A DNA stretch of 64,000 nt from Scatomorpha sp964345235 (GCA_964345235.1 CAYFQE010000003.1:1-64000); one strand, 5' to 3'; shown: positions 51,387-60,192, counted from the stretch's first letter. Notes: generated from the sequence alone by a model not told the origin. Translations and numbers: made by a program.

Positions 51387-52751
51387 TCACGCCTGCGGCT
51401 GATGGACAATGCCGACAAAGAGCGGCAGTCCATCCGTTCCCGTGATAACAAAAATGAAAGGCCTGTTAAGTATAAAGTCAACTTCATCGTCGGGAGGCGC
51501 CGCTGCACCGCAAACCATCATTACAGTATATGCCGCCGCGGTGACGCCCTCTTCGTCAATGGCTGCCCTTGCAGCATGCCTTACCTTAGAGAGGAATACT
51601 TCGTCTACATCGTCGGTCATTGGGGAGAAATCCGAGGTATTAAGGTCGAAAACATCGCTAATTCCCATGGCTTTCAGGGCGGGGCTAAGCTCCATATCCG
51701 AGCTGATATCAAACTTGGGAACGGAAAGATTGACTATTATATGCTTGTTTTCCGCACTCTCGCCGCCGCTGAGCAGAAAGTCTAAGGTCTTTTCATCGGA
51801 AAGAAGCTCCTCGGGCAGAACCCCTTCATCGGGGAGCAAAAACCACATGGCGCCGCTGCCCTCCAAGCGTTTAGAAACGGCAGAGAAACGCTCGCTCCAA
51901 TAATAATTGTTCGTTTCGCTTTCACGCATAAAATCGCAGGTCAAATCGCCGCTTAAACTGTGAAATGTGTTGGGGGCAGTATTGTTTTCCGAAAACTCGT
52001 CGCCCCACTTGGCCCTAAAGTAGATTGTGGTTGCAAGAGCGAGAATCGTTTCCCTGTCCATTTTAAGAGAGGATGCCTGCTCTTTTAAAAGTCCGCCGGT
52101 CTGTTTGTTAATCCAATCCTGAAGGGCTTTATCAAACTCGGCAGAACCCATTTCTCCTCGGAAAGACGAAGCGTAGTAGTGCTTTGCCAGTGCGTTCATT
52201 GCGCCCTGTTTAAAGTTGATTTGGTCGCTTAGCCACAGGGAACTTGCCAGAATGCTTGAAACTGCGCCGTCGTCACAGTAATTTGCATTCCAAAGAGCTG
52301 CAGACTTCTTGCGTAGCGTGGCTATATCGGGGCTTCCCAGCAGATTCAAAATCTGTCCGCGGCTCTCGCCATCCGTCACTTCCGCCAGCATGGCAAGAGC
52401 CATGTAGATATTTATGGGGGAGCAGGCTTTGTTATCCCCGTCGCCGCCTGTGAGAAGTTGGGGTATAACAGTGCGCAGATAGCTGTCTAGGGCATCAGTG
52501 TAGTTTTCCGACTGCTCAAGCTGTTTGCTCTGGTCTGCTCTCCATGCGCTGTAAACCTTGTCAAAGCCGTCGCTGTCGAAGTCGCCGTTAGCTTTTACAT
52601 ATTTGCTCTCGTCGGGATAGGGAGCCATTTCGGGGTACTGCGCGGCGGCAAGCTGATATTTGGAGTAACTTTGCATTTGAGTATTTTGGGAACAGCCGGT
52701 CAGAGATAATATGCTGACTGCGGCAAGAATAAGTGCAATAATCCTTTTCAT
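51387..52751 (-). CDS. serpin-family lipoprotein (serine protease inhibitor)
   Basis: 454 residues. Lipobox LTGC at about residue 19; a unique N-terminal 70 residues; then a full serpin fold: NIYMALAMLAEVTDGESRGQIL, YFRAKWGDEFSENNTAPNTFH, MWFLLPDEGVLPEELL, the hinge/breach segment ARAAIDEEGVTAAAYTVM (hinge rich in small residues, as in inhibitory serpins), and FILNRPFIFVITG near the end. The reactive-site bond cannot be fixed by eye; the loop reads VCGAAAPPDDEVDF. Probably a surface inhibitor of host or microbial proteases. Confidence 0.9.
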   Translation of the reverse strand: MKRIIALILAAVSILSLTGCSQNTQMQSYSKYQLAAAQYPEMAPYPDESKYVKANGDFDSDGFDKVYSAWRADQSKQLEQSENYTDALDSYLRTVIPQLLTGGDGDNKACSPINIYMALAMLAEVTDGESRGQILNLLGSPDIATLRKKSAALWNANYCDDGAVSSILASSLWLSDQINFKQGAMNALAKHYYASSFRGEMGSAEFDKALQDWINKQTGGLLKEQASSLKMDRETILALATTIYFRAKWGDEFSENNTAPNTFHSLSGDLTCDFMRESETNNYYWSERFSAVSKRLEGSGAMWFLLPDEGVLPEELLSDEKTLDFLLSGGESAENKHIIVNLSVPKFDISSDMELSPALKAMGISDVFDLNTSDFSPMTDDVDEVFLSKVRHAARAAIDEEGVTAAAYTVMMVCGAAAPPDDEVDFILNRPFIFVITGTDGLPLFVGIVHQPQA

Positions 52752-52864
52752 AATTAAGTCCTCCGTTAAGAGTTTTTGGGGTATGTCTATTTTTATAGAC
52801 GCAAGTTTTTTAAAAAAAGTTCCTAATAGGTGGCTTAATAAAACTTAGATTTGATTTAGATAGA

Positions 52865-52919
52865 CCCATGTCCTTCCTGTGTAAGGGTGGCACGGCGCAG
52901 CCGTGACGGGCGGGCTGAC
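52865..52919 (+). repeat. dispersed intergenic repeat, copy 3
   Basis: 55 bases with the same plan, lacking five bases between the two hairpins: TTCCTGTGTAAGGGTGG, then CACGGC-GCA-GCCGTG and GGGCGGGCTGAC. Lies between the serpin promoter region and the cysS terminator. Confidence 0.78.
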
Positions 52920-52926
52920 AAAACAA

Positions 52927-52971
52927 AAAAACAGAAGCGTTGCAAAAACAATTTGCAACGCTTCTGTTTTT
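52927..52971. terminator. terminator of cysE-cysS
   Basis: A 20-base near-perfect stem: AAAAACAGAAGCGTTGCAAA with its complement, loop of 5 bases, A-run and T-run on both sides. It ends the minus-strand cysS transcript. Confidence 0.9.
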
Positions 52972-52984
52972 ATAAGCTTAGAGT

Positions 52985-54400
52985 TTATTCATATTCCCAA
53001 GTGGTGCCTTCGGGGGTATCTTTCAAAATAATCCCCTTGGCTTTAAGCTCATCCCTTATCTTATCGGCAAGAGCCCAGTTCTTGTTTTTCTTGGCATCAA
53101 GTCTTTCGGCGATTAGAGCCTCAATTTCGGGGTTTTCTTCCTGAATATCGGCTTTTTCTCTCATCTCGGTGGCCTTTTTAATAAGATCGAGGGCAAGAAC
53201 CTTGTCGAACTCGTTTAAAAGATAGAGCTTGCTCTCATCGTGGATATCCTCTTTCAGCACATCATAAAGAGAGCTTATTGCAAGGGCGGTATTTAGGTCC
53301 GAGTCCATGGCATCCATAAACTCGCCCATGAGGCGTTCGGCTTTTTCTTCCGATTCCTTGTGCAACTTTGGCTCACCCTCGAGTCTTGCAATGCGAGCTA
53401 TAAGCTTTTCGTAAGCCTGAACGGCATTGTCGAGATTCTCATAGCTGAACACAAGGTTCTTCCTGTAATGGCTCTGCAGGCAGAAGAAGCGGTATGAGAG
53501 GGGGTCATATCCCTTTTCTATAAGTTGCGATACTGTGAGAAGCTCTCCCGCCGATTTAGACATTTTGCCTGATGTGGTGTTTAGGTGGTGAATGTGCATC
53601 CAATATTTGCACCATTTGTGGCCTGAATAAGACTCGGACTGGGCGATTTCGTTGGTGTGGTGGGGAAACATATTGTCTACACCGCCGCAGTGTATATCCA
53701 AATACTCTCCCAGATGCTTGAGGCTTATACCCGAGCACTCTATGTGCCAGCCGGGATAGCCGATACCCCAGGGCGAATCCCATTTTAGGGCCTGATCTTC
53801 AAACTTCGACTTTGTAAACCAAAGAACGAAGTCGTTGGCGTTTCTCTTGTTGGGGTCCTCTTCCACGCCTTCGCGAACGCCCACATCCAGATCCTCGGCC
53901 TCGATATCCTGAAAAACAAAATATTTGTCGAGCTTGGATGTGTCAAAATACACATTTCCACCTGCAAAATAGGCATATTCCTTTTCAATCAGACCCTCTA
54001 TAATCTCTATATAGGTGTCGATGCAGTCCGTTGCGTTCTCGACTATATCGGGTCTTTTAATATTAAGTTTCTCGCAGTCGTCGAAAAAGGCATCGGTGTA
54101 GTATTTAGCAATTTCCAAAACGGATTTCTGTTCGCGTTTCGCTCCGGCCAGCATCTTGTCCTCGCCGGTATCGGCATCGGAGGCAAGGTGTCCGACATCG
54201 GTTATGTTCATAACCCTAATCACATCATAACCGCTGAATCTAAGTTGACGCTCCAATACATCTTCCATTATATAAGAGCGCAGATTTCCTATATGAGCAT
54301 AGTGATAGACCGTGGGTCCACAGGTGTACATGCGGATTACACCGGGCTCATGCGGTTCAATTTCCTCTCTTTTTCTGCTCAGTGAGTTGTAAAGTTTCAA
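52985..54400 (-). CDS. cysS: cysteinyl-tRNA synthetase
   Basis: 471 residues. Charges tRNA-Cys. Zinc/active-site cysteine MYTCGPTVY, HIGH motif YAHIGNLR, zinc ligands CGGVDNMFPHHTNE, and KMSKS in SGKMSKSAGE; C-terminal helical anticodon domain. Its first 44 bases overlap the 3' end of cysE. Controlled with cysE by the upstream T-box. Confidence 0.96.
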   Translation of the reverse strand: MKLYNSLSRKREEIEPHEPGVIRMYTCGPTVYHYAHIGNLRSYIMEDVLERQLRFSGYDVIRVMNITDVGHLASDADTGEDKMLAGAKREQKSVLEIAKYYTDAFFDDCEKLNIKRPDIVENATDCIDTYIEIIEGLIEKEYAYFAGGNVYFDTSKLDKYFVFQDIEAEDLDVGVREGVEEDPNKRNANDFVLWFTKSKFEDQALKWDSPWGIGYPGWHIECSGISLKHLGEYLDIHCGGVDNMFPHHTNEIAQSESYSGHKWCKYWMHIHHLNTTSGKMSKSAGELLTVSQLIEKGYDPLSYRFFCLQSHYRKNLVFSYENLDNAVQAYEKLIARIARLEGEPKLHKESEEKAERLMGEFMDAMDSDLNTALAISSLYDVLKEDIHDESKLYLLNEFDKVLALDLIKKATEMREKADIQEENPEIEALIAERLDAKKNKNWALADKIRDELKAKGIILKDTPEGTTWEYE

Positions 54401-55073
54401 AGCAGTTTCTCACCTCATTCTCAATATTTTCGTTTTCTTCCATAAGTCCGTGTGACATTTTCAGCTCGTTAATCTCCCTCTGCATAGCGCAAATGGCTTT
54501 GATAATCGGGTCGGGAATTCTTGCAGTATCCAGCTCGCCGACAAAGTCAACAGATTTGTCTTTTGCCTTAACAATACGCGCGGGAATACCTACGGCCGTA
54601 CTGTTTTCGGGCACTTCCGAGAGTACTACGGCGTTGGCGGCCACTCGAGCGTTGGGGCCGACCTTAAAGGGTCCCAAGATTTTGGCGCCTGCTCCAACCA
54701 TGACATTGTCACCCAGCGTGGGGTGTCTTTTGCCGATATCTTTACCTGTACCGCCGAGAGTAACTCCCTGATACAAAAGACAGTCGTCGCCAATCTCGGC
54801 GGTTTCGCCTATGACTATACCCATTCCGTGGTCAATCACCAATCTCTTGCCGATTTTTGCCCCTGGATGAATCTCGATACCTGTTACATTTCGGCTTATC
54901 TGTGATACTGTACGGGCCAAAAATTTCATATTCATTTTCAAAAAGAATTGCGCAATTCTGTGGTCTATTACTGCTCTAACACCGGGGTAGAGCAAAAAAA
55001 TCTCAAAACTCGAGCGCGCTGCCGGATCTCTTTGTTTATATGCCTCAAGTGTCTCCCTGAGATTTTTGAACAT
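54357..55073 (-). CDS. cysE: serine O-acetyltransferase
   Basis: Makes O-acetylserine, the first step of cysteine synthesis. 238 residues. N-terminal helical part (FEIFLLYPGVRAVIDHRIA) and a left-handed beta-helix with hexapeptide repeats (IHPGAKIGKRLVIDHGMGIVIG, GVTLGGTGKDIGKRHPTLG, GAGAKILGPFKVG). The C-terminal tail is longer than in E. coli and ends QKKRGN. The frame opens earlier, but ATG 55073 has GGAGG 11 bases upstream and starts after the T-box terminator. Confidence 0.95.
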   Translation of the reverse strand: MFKNLRETLEAYKQRDPAARSSFEIFLLYPGVRAVIDHRIAQFFLKMNMKFLARTVSQISRNVTGIEIHPGAKIGKRLVIDHGMGIVIGETAEIGDDCLLYQGVTLGGTGKDIGKRHPTLGDNVMVGAGAKILGPFKVGPNARVAANAVVLSEVPENSTAVGIPARIVKAKDKSVDFVGELDTARIPDPIIKAICAMQREINELKMSHGLMEENENIENEVRNCFETLQLTEQKKRGN

Positions 55074-55110
55074 AACTTGTTTTTCCTCCGATTCATTGTT
55101 TCTTTTGCAG

Positions 55111-55338
55111 AAAAAGCCTCCCATGCCGAAAGGCATGAGAGGCGTAATTACGCGGTTCCACTCTCGCTTTTTACTCTGTACAAAAAGCACCCGATCTTAA
55201 CGCGATCTCACGGCAGAGCATTTCCTCTCCGCAGGCTCCGAGGCGCATTTCCGAAGGTTCCTTACGCGCGTTCTGTTTCAGCTTAAAAGAACGCTCTCTG
55301 TTCGCGGTGACCGTCATACTTCTCCCCATCAACGCCGA
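55111..55338 (-). promoter_or_regulatory. T-box leader (predicted tRNA-Cys) with terminator
   Basis: On the minus strand: stem I features AGTA and AGAGAG (about 55325-55290); the T-box TGGAACCGCG at 55160-55151; then a terminator with stem GCCTC..CATGCC/GGCATG..GAGGC and TTTTTC (55143-55111). Uncharged tRNA would pair with the T-box and open the terminator, raising cysE-cysS when Cys-tRNA is low. Several TGC triplets could be the specifier, and I cannot choose by eye. Confidence 0.9.
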
Positions 55339-55344
55339 TATGAA

Positions 55345-55373
55345 ATACTAGCACAGAGGCAAGGCACTGTCAA
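55345..55373 (-). promoter_or_regulatory. promoter of the T-box/cysE/cysS transcript
   Basis: TTGACA (55373-55368), 17-base spacer, TAGTAT (55350-55345) on the minus strand, directly before the T-box. Confidence 0.8.
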
Positions 55374-55428
55374 GCAAGCGACATGTAAAATCCGTGCGTC
55401 ATAGCGAAAACATCGCTAAAAAATCAAA

Positions 55429-55617
55429 CTAGCAAGCCTCGATTAGAATAACATTTTTTAAAAGATCTATGTCCTTAATCGTGCCGTTGAGTATTTTTTT
55501 TGCTCCCATCATGTCGGTGAGGGTTATTGTCTCTCCCTCAATCTTAATTCCGCCGACATATTTCATTAAAGGAAGCTCAGTTCCGTCTCTAAGTTCAAAA
55601 ACATCCGAAAGACACAT
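55429..55617 (-). CDS. CooT-family nickel-binding protein
   Basis: 62 residues. Starts MCLSDVFELRDG with the cysteine at position 2 conserved in CooT, a small nickel-binding accessory of CO dehydrogenase maturation, and continues GETITLTDMMGAKKILNGTIKDIDL, the family's beta-barrel. Longer upstream frame overlaps the His-rich gene; ATG 55617 with AAGGAGT is used. It follows the His-rich gene by 4 bases. Similar proteins also occur far from CODH, so nickel is the inferred ligand. Confidence 0.78.
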   Translation of the reverse strand: MCLSDVFELRDGTELPLMKYVGGIKIEGETITLTDMMGAKKILNGTIKDIDLLKNVILIEAC

Positions 55618-55621
55618 ATTT

Positions 55622-56062
55622 CTACTCCTTAGCGGCCTTAAGAGCTTTTTCCATCTCTGCAATGGCCTTTTCAAAGTGGTGGATAGAATTGTGAATGGCA
55701 TCCGCCGCAACGCATTTCTCCATTTTGCGAAGTCCTGCTTCTATATCTCCAAGCTCTCCCAAGTGAGCGCGATTGTGATCTAAGGTGTAGCCGAGAAGAA
55801 CCAATGTCTGCTCAGCTTCGAGTGTCGATTCATGTGTGTGATTGTGGGCGCACTGGGCCTCGTGGTCATGACCGTGCTGATGAACATATTCGTGTGTATG
55901 CTCGCGGCAGTGCTCGTGCTCGTGCGAATGGCCGGACGCGGTGTGCTCATGGTCGTGAGTATAGCAGTGCGTGTGTGAGTGTTCATGGTGGTCGTGGTTT
56001 GTGCAGCAATTGTGGTTGTGACCTCCGCAGCAGTGACCGTCCTTATGTAGAAGTTTTTTCAT
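55622..56062 (-). CDS. histidine-rich metal-binding protein
   Basis: 146 residues. The first 90 contain about 35 histidines with several cysteines (HCCGGHNHNCC, HDHHEHSHTHC, HQHGHDHEAQC). The last 55 are a helical hairpin (HLGELGDIEAGLRKMEKCV, NSIHHFEKAIAEMEKAL). It recalls CooJ, HypB and SlyD His-rich nickel stores, although it is not a close sequence match to CooJ. Adjacent to CooT-like and divergent from CooC, so a nickel chaperone or store is the best reading. ATG 56062 follows AAAGGGG. Confidence 0.78.
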   Translation of the reverse strand: MKKLLHKDGHCCGGHNHNCCTNHDHHEHSHTHCYTHDHEHTASGHSHEHEHCREHTHEYVHQHGHDHEAQCAHNHTHESTLEAEQTLVLLGYTLDHNRAHLGELGDIEAGLRKMEKCVAADAIHNSIHHFEKAIAEMEKALKAAKE

Positions 56063-56110
56063 TTTTTTACCCCTTTCAAACTAGAAAATAAAATCAGATT
56101 AAAATATTTC

Positions 56111-56195
56111 GTGATTAACCAAAAAAATATGTGGACAATTTAACAATTATGTTTTAATATATAGACAGATTGAAAAAACAATGTGATTGACCAAA
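56111..56195. repeat. direct repeat GTGATTRACCAAA in the divergent region
   Basis: GTGATTAACCAAA at 56111-56123 and GTGATTGACCAAA at 56183-56195, 72 bases apart, in the 283-base gap between the His-rich gene and CooC. They could be sites for a shared regulator. A -10-like TATAAT occurs near 56251 for cooC; no convincing -35 was found. Confidence 0.4.
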
Positions 56196-56345
56196 CATTT
56201 CGGCTTGATTACATTTTAACATAAGACTCTGATTTTGCAAAGCTCAAGCTTATAATAATATTCGTTTGCTTGTTTTAAATATGGGAATATGATAGATTTA
56301 TTGGGGAAGAAAGATAAATACGATTTTAAGCAGAGGTGAAAAATA

Positions 56346-57116
56346 ATGGAGAAAAAGAAAGCCTTGATAATTGCGCTTGCAGGAAAGGGCGGAGTCGGCA
56401 AAACATCAATTGCCGCCTCGATGGTAAGGGTTTTAGTTGAGGCGTATCCCGGTGCCAAAGTTTTGGCAATCGATGCGGATCCCGCAGTCGGTCTTTCCAC
56501 GGCGCTGGGAATTAAGGTAGAGTCTTCGCTCGATGATATCCGCCGTGCGGTAATAAAGAGCGCGGAAGACGGAAGACCCAGAGAAGCGATTGAGATGCTG
56601 GAGGAATCCAGATTCAGGATATTCGACACAATGGTAGAAACAAAAGGTTTTTCATTCCTTGCAATCGGCAGACCCGAGAACGAGGGATGTTATTGCAGTG
56701 TCAATGCCTATCTCAAAGAAGTTGTATCAATGCTTGCCAACGACTTCGACTTTGTCGTAATCGACGGAGAAGCCGGAATCGAGCAGATACAGCGCAGGGT
56801 TATGGAACGGGTAACACATCTTGTTCTCGTTTCAGACCAATCCCGCAAGGGTACCAAAGTGACCGAGTCAATCAAAAAGGTCGCCGATGAGCTCGTCATG
56901 TACGAGCGTGTCGGTGTCGTGATAAACCGTGTCACCAACCCCGAGCTCAACCAATATATCGAGGTCGAGGGAGCTGATATTCTTGCATTTATCAATGCGG
57001 ACAACAGTCACGCCGCAAACGACATTAAAGGCATGAGCGTTTTCGAGCTGGCGCCGGATTCGAGCATGCTTGAAGGAGTGAGGGAGGCACTCCGAAATCT
57101 GGAAGTATTGAAATAA
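56346..57116 (+). CDS. cooC: CooC-type nickel-insertion ATPase
   Basis: 256 residues, MinD/NifH-like P-loop ATPase. Deviant Walker A AGKGGVGKTSIAASMV at about residue 12, AIDADPAVGLSTALGI, and the nickel motif C115-Y-C117 in NEGCYCSVNAYL, characteristic of CooC and needed for dimerisation and Ni(II) binding. FVVIDGEAGIEQIQRR and VVINRV complete the fold. CooC normally inserts nickel into the CODH C-cluster, but no CODH gene is here. First gene of the plus-strand operon; 22 bases to the next gene. ATG 56346 after AGAGGTG. Confidence 0.9.
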   Translation: MEKKKALIIALAGKGGVGKTSIAASMVRVLVEAYPGAKVLAIDADPAVGLSTALGIKVESSLDDIRRAVIKSAEDGRPREAIEMLEESRFRIFDTMVETKGFSFLAIGRPENEGCYCSVNAYLKEVVSMLANDFDFVVIDGEAGIEQIQRRVMERVTHLVLVSDQSRKGTKVTESIKKVADELVMYERVGVVINRVTNPELNQYIEVEGADILAFINADNSHAANDIKGMSVFELAPDSSMLEGVREALRNLEVLK

Positions 57117-57138
57117 AATTAAAAGAGAGGTGTAACAC

Positions 57139-58347
57139 TTGAAAGATCTTAAGCATCTGTATTATTTCGAGAAGTTGCTAGAAGATGCCAACAACGAGCT
57201 CGTTCAGCAGGCCAAGAAAGACGGTAAAAAGATAGTCGGATATACTTGCTATCATATGCCCGAAGTTCTTGCAAATGTGGGCGACTGCTGCTCTGTAAGA
57301 CTCAGAGCGCCGAGTTCAAGCTCTCTGGATATTGCGACATATTATATGTCCAACTACTCCTGCGAGTTTGCCCGTGCACTGGTCGAAAGAGGCATTGAGG
57401 GAGGCTACAAATTCCTCGATGCTCTGGCAGGCACGGATACCTGCTCGGCAATGAACCGCACAATTGAGCATTTCTCAATTCTCCAAATGACAGATAACCC
57501 GAAATTCTTCGTATCCCACATCGACGCACCCTTCAAGATTGAAGACTACACGCTTGAAGCCTATGCGCTTCAAATCAAAATTCATTTCCTCGATCAGATG
57601 AGGGATGTCTACGGAATCGACACATCCGATGCAGCCATTCGAGAGGCTGTCAGACAGCACAACGAGGTATGTAAAATCATCACCGAGATAGGTGAAATGC
57701 GCAAAGAGCTCAATCCCAGAATTACGGGCTATGAGTTCCACATTCTAAACCTCGTAACCTATGCCTGCCCCAAGTATCTCATTATCGACAAACTCAGAGA
57801 GACCCTTGAGGAACTGAAGACCCGCAAGCCCGACAAGGTAAATCCTTGGCGCGCCCGCGTTGTTCTAGTCGGAAGCGAGATAGACGATCCGGGCTTCACC
57901 AAGCTCATAGAGGAGCAGGGAGCTCTCATTGTTGCCGACCGCTTCTGCTACGGTTCCATTCCCGGCCGCGAAGTCATTCCTCTGGAAGATGACAAGCCCG
58001 CTCTCGAGCAGGTCTGCCTCTTCTACATGCAGCACTCCGAGTGTCCGCGCTATATGGAGGACGCAAAGGTTATACATAGGCGCGAACTGATAGATCGTCT
58101 GGCAAGAGAATATAAGGCAGACGGCGTTATCTACGAACAGATGAAGTACTGCGACTTCTGGTCTTTCGAGAGATCCTTGGCGTCGCACATCGTAGCCGAG
58201 GAGTACGGCTGGCCCGTCCTGTCGGTAGACAGAGTCTATAATGTCGGTAGCTCCGGACAGCTCCGTACTCGTTTCCAGGCCTTTGTCGAGTCTCTTGAGA
58301 TTAAGCGTATTCAGAAAAAAGAAAAGGCCGAAAAGGAGGCAGTATAA
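57139..58347 (+). CDS. 2-hydroxyacyl-CoA dehydratase D-family protein (HgdB-like), small
   Basis: 402 residues. Members hold [4Fe-4S] or double-cubane clusters and receive low-potential electrons from an ATP-hydrolysing activator. Family landmarks: YTCYHMPEVLANVGDCCSVRLRAP, YSCEFARALVERG, TDTCSAMNRTIEHF, IVADRFCYGS, EQMKYCDFWSFE and SSGQLRTRFQAFVESLE. The usual CoA-dehydratase partner genes (CoA-transferase, dehydrogenase) are missing. TTG 57139 start after GAGAGGTG. Its stop overlaps the next ATG. Confidence 0.88.
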   Translation: MKDLKHLYYFEKLLEDANNELVQQAKKDGKKIVGYTCYHMPEVLANVGDCCSVRLRAPSSSSLDIATYYMSNYSCEFARALVERGIEGGYKFLDALAGTDTCSAMNRTIEHFSILQMTDNPKFFVSHIDAPFKIEDYTLEAYALQIKIHFLDQMRDVYGIDTSDAAIREAVRQHNEVCKIITEIGEMRKELNPRITGYEFHILNLVTYACPKYLIIDKLRETLEELKTRKPDKVNPWRARVVLVGSEIDDPGFTKLIEEQGALIVADRFCYGSIPGREVIPLEDDKPALEQVCLFYMQHSECPRYMEDAKVIHRRELIDRLAREYKADGVIYEQMKYCDFWSFERSLASHIVAEEYGWPVLSVDRVYNVGSSGQLRTRFQAFVESLEIKRIQKKEKAEKEAV

Positions 58348-60134
58348 TGTCTAAGAAAAAGAGTGTAGCAGGCTATAAGAAGTATAGATTCAAGAATCAA
58401 ATGGACATTCCTGCCCAGCTCAAGAACATGACGGAGTTCATGGGCATGGCCGGCGAGCTCCTTTTGCAAACAAACTGGAAAGAATACTTCGAGCATAGAA
58501 AACATGGCTATGCATGCCACAAGAAGAGAATAGAAGAAGAACTCACCGAGTTCTTCGCAATGAGCAAAGATGAAAAGATAGATGTCCTTCTCAACGGTGA
58601 GAAGAAGCTCGGTCGCCTCTACAGAGCAGGCGAGATGGCTACGGTTCGCCGCGAGTGGAGAGGCGTAAGAGACACTCTGGTCGATTTCGGCCAGTGGCTC
58701 AAGGTCTGGGGCATGTTCCTCTTCGTATTCGGCCAGGACCTCATTCCCTCACTCAACACACTTTTCCACTATCGTTGGTTCGTCTCTTACCTTGCTGCCC
58801 ACTCCTTCATGGATAAGCAGACAATGGGTCTTAGAGGCAGAGCCCTCAAAATGGCGCATCTTATGATTTACGATATTTTCCGCTATGTTGCAGAGAACAT
58901 CGTCATCATGGCCAAGTGCGACAGAAAGAACGGCAACTGTGTCGAGCTCTCCAAAAGAGTAGTTCTCTTCGACGAGATGACAATGGGTCAGATGATGGCC
59001 GGCTTCCCCGATGTTGTTCCCTTGGCCTATCAGCTTCTCCCCGTCTTCCTCGTTTCCGAGGTCGACCAACTCACCTGCATTCCCTACATAGATGCTGTCG
59101 AGTCCTATGGTTTAGCTGCCGATACCTGCCCCGTACCCACATCCGAGTGCGGCGCTCTGGTTATCGATGCTCTGCCTCACATGGGTTGCTGCTTTATTTC
59201 AAGCTCCATGCCCTGCGACGGCTCCACAATGGCATCGTCCTACATGGCTCGCCGTTTCCCCGATCTGCCCATATTCCACCTGGCACTGCCCGTAAGGTAT
59301 CTTGACGAGGCAACACTAATCTCAGGCGTCGGCGATATGAAGGCCTGCATCAAGTGGGTCGAAGAAGTTGCCGATACAAAGTGGGATTGGGACAACTACT
59401 TCGAATGCATGCGTCGCTTCAACGAGCAGACAAAATATGAGATTCGCAAGTGGGATGTCAATAAGACGGATTATCCTCAGCTAATAGGCCCTTGCTACGA
59501 GCTTTTCCGCAAGTGGAACTATGAGATGGACGGCGGACTCGATCCTCGCGTCAGTAAGACATTCGAGAAGGTCGATAAGCTTCTCCACGAGGCCTATGAG
59601 GCCAAGGACGAAGCTTGGGTCGGCAAGATGAGATACCGCGCGCTGGTTTGGTCCTGCCCGGCTCACTACTATGCCAACTTCTCCAACTGGATGGCAAACT
59701 GCTGGGGTATTAACGTACTCGTTGAGATGGAATCCCTCAACTTCACAAAGCCTCTCGAGACGGAAGATAAGGAAGAGGCCATCAGAGACCTCGTTCGCCT
59801 CTATGAGCGCATGGTCATGCGCAGGCATACAAACGGCGGCTATCAGAACGTTGTTGACGAACTCTGGCGCCAGTGCGAACTGTGGAACGTTAAGCTGGTC
59901 ATTATGTATCAGCATGTCGCCTGCGTCAACATGGCTACAGTTCAGGGTCTTTTCGACGAGCAGGCTCGCCAGCTCGGCATAGACCTCATCTGGGTTGAGC
60001 ACGACCTTATGGACCCGAGAACCGTTTCTCGCCGTGCGATGAGAGACAAGGTCTCCACCTTCATGCGTGCGGTGTACAAAGCAGAGCCGGTTGATGAATC
60101 TCTCGTTGACTTCGAAGACGATGTCACCTGGTAA
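58347..60134 (+). CDS. 2-hydroxyacyl-CoA dehydratase-family protein, large
   Basis: 595 residues, about 150 longer than typical HgdA/B. An N-terminal helical region has EYFEHRKHGYACHKKRIEEELTE. The core has DTCPVPTSECGALVIDALP, MGCCFISSSMPCDGSTM, LVWSCPAHYYANF, ECELWN-like and VEHDLMDPRTVSRRAMRDK, as in the D-component superfamily. Many conserved cysteines could bind a cluster. With the previous gene it likely forms a heterodimer. AAGGAGG lies in the end of the previous gene (58333-58339), and stop and start share one base. Confidence 0.85.
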   Translation: MSKKKSVAGYKKYRFKNQMDIPAQLKNMTEFMGMAGELLLQTNWKEYFEHRKHGYACHKKRIEEELTEFFAMSKDEKIDVLLNGEKKLGRLYRAGEMATVRREWRGVRDTLVDFGQWLKVWGMFLFVFGQDLIPSLNTLFHYRWFVSYLAAHSFMDKQTMGLRGRALKMAHLMIYDIFRYVAENIVIMAKCDRKNGNCVELSKRVVLFDEMTMGQMMAGFPDVVPLAYQLLPVFLVSEVDQLTCIPYIDAVESYGLAADTCPVPTSECGALVIDALPHMGCCFISSSMPCDGSTMASSYMARRFPDLPIFHLALPVRYLDEATLISGVGDMKACIKWVEEVADTKWDWDNYFECMRRFNEQTKYEIRKWDVNKTDYPQLIGPCYELFRKWNYEMDGGLDPRVSKTFEKVDKLLHEAYEAKDEAWVGKMRYRALVWSCPAHYYANFSNWMANCWGINVLVEMESLNFTKPLETEDKEEAIRDLVRLYERMVMRRHTNGGYQNVVDELWRQCELWNVKLVIMYQHVACVNMATVQGLFDEQARQLGIDLIWVEHDLMDPRTVSRRAMRDKVSTFMRAVYKAEPVDESLVDFEDDVTW

Positions 60135-60192
60135 TTTAAGTAAGTAAATAAAAATATAAAAAAATCTAATTTTTACAGGAGGAAAGTAAGTA

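Noticed and set aside
55780..56091. Other reading frames over the His-rich gene
   Set aside because: CAT/CAC repeats give open frames in several phases; only the annotated frame has a start with ribosome site and a sensible C-terminal helix.
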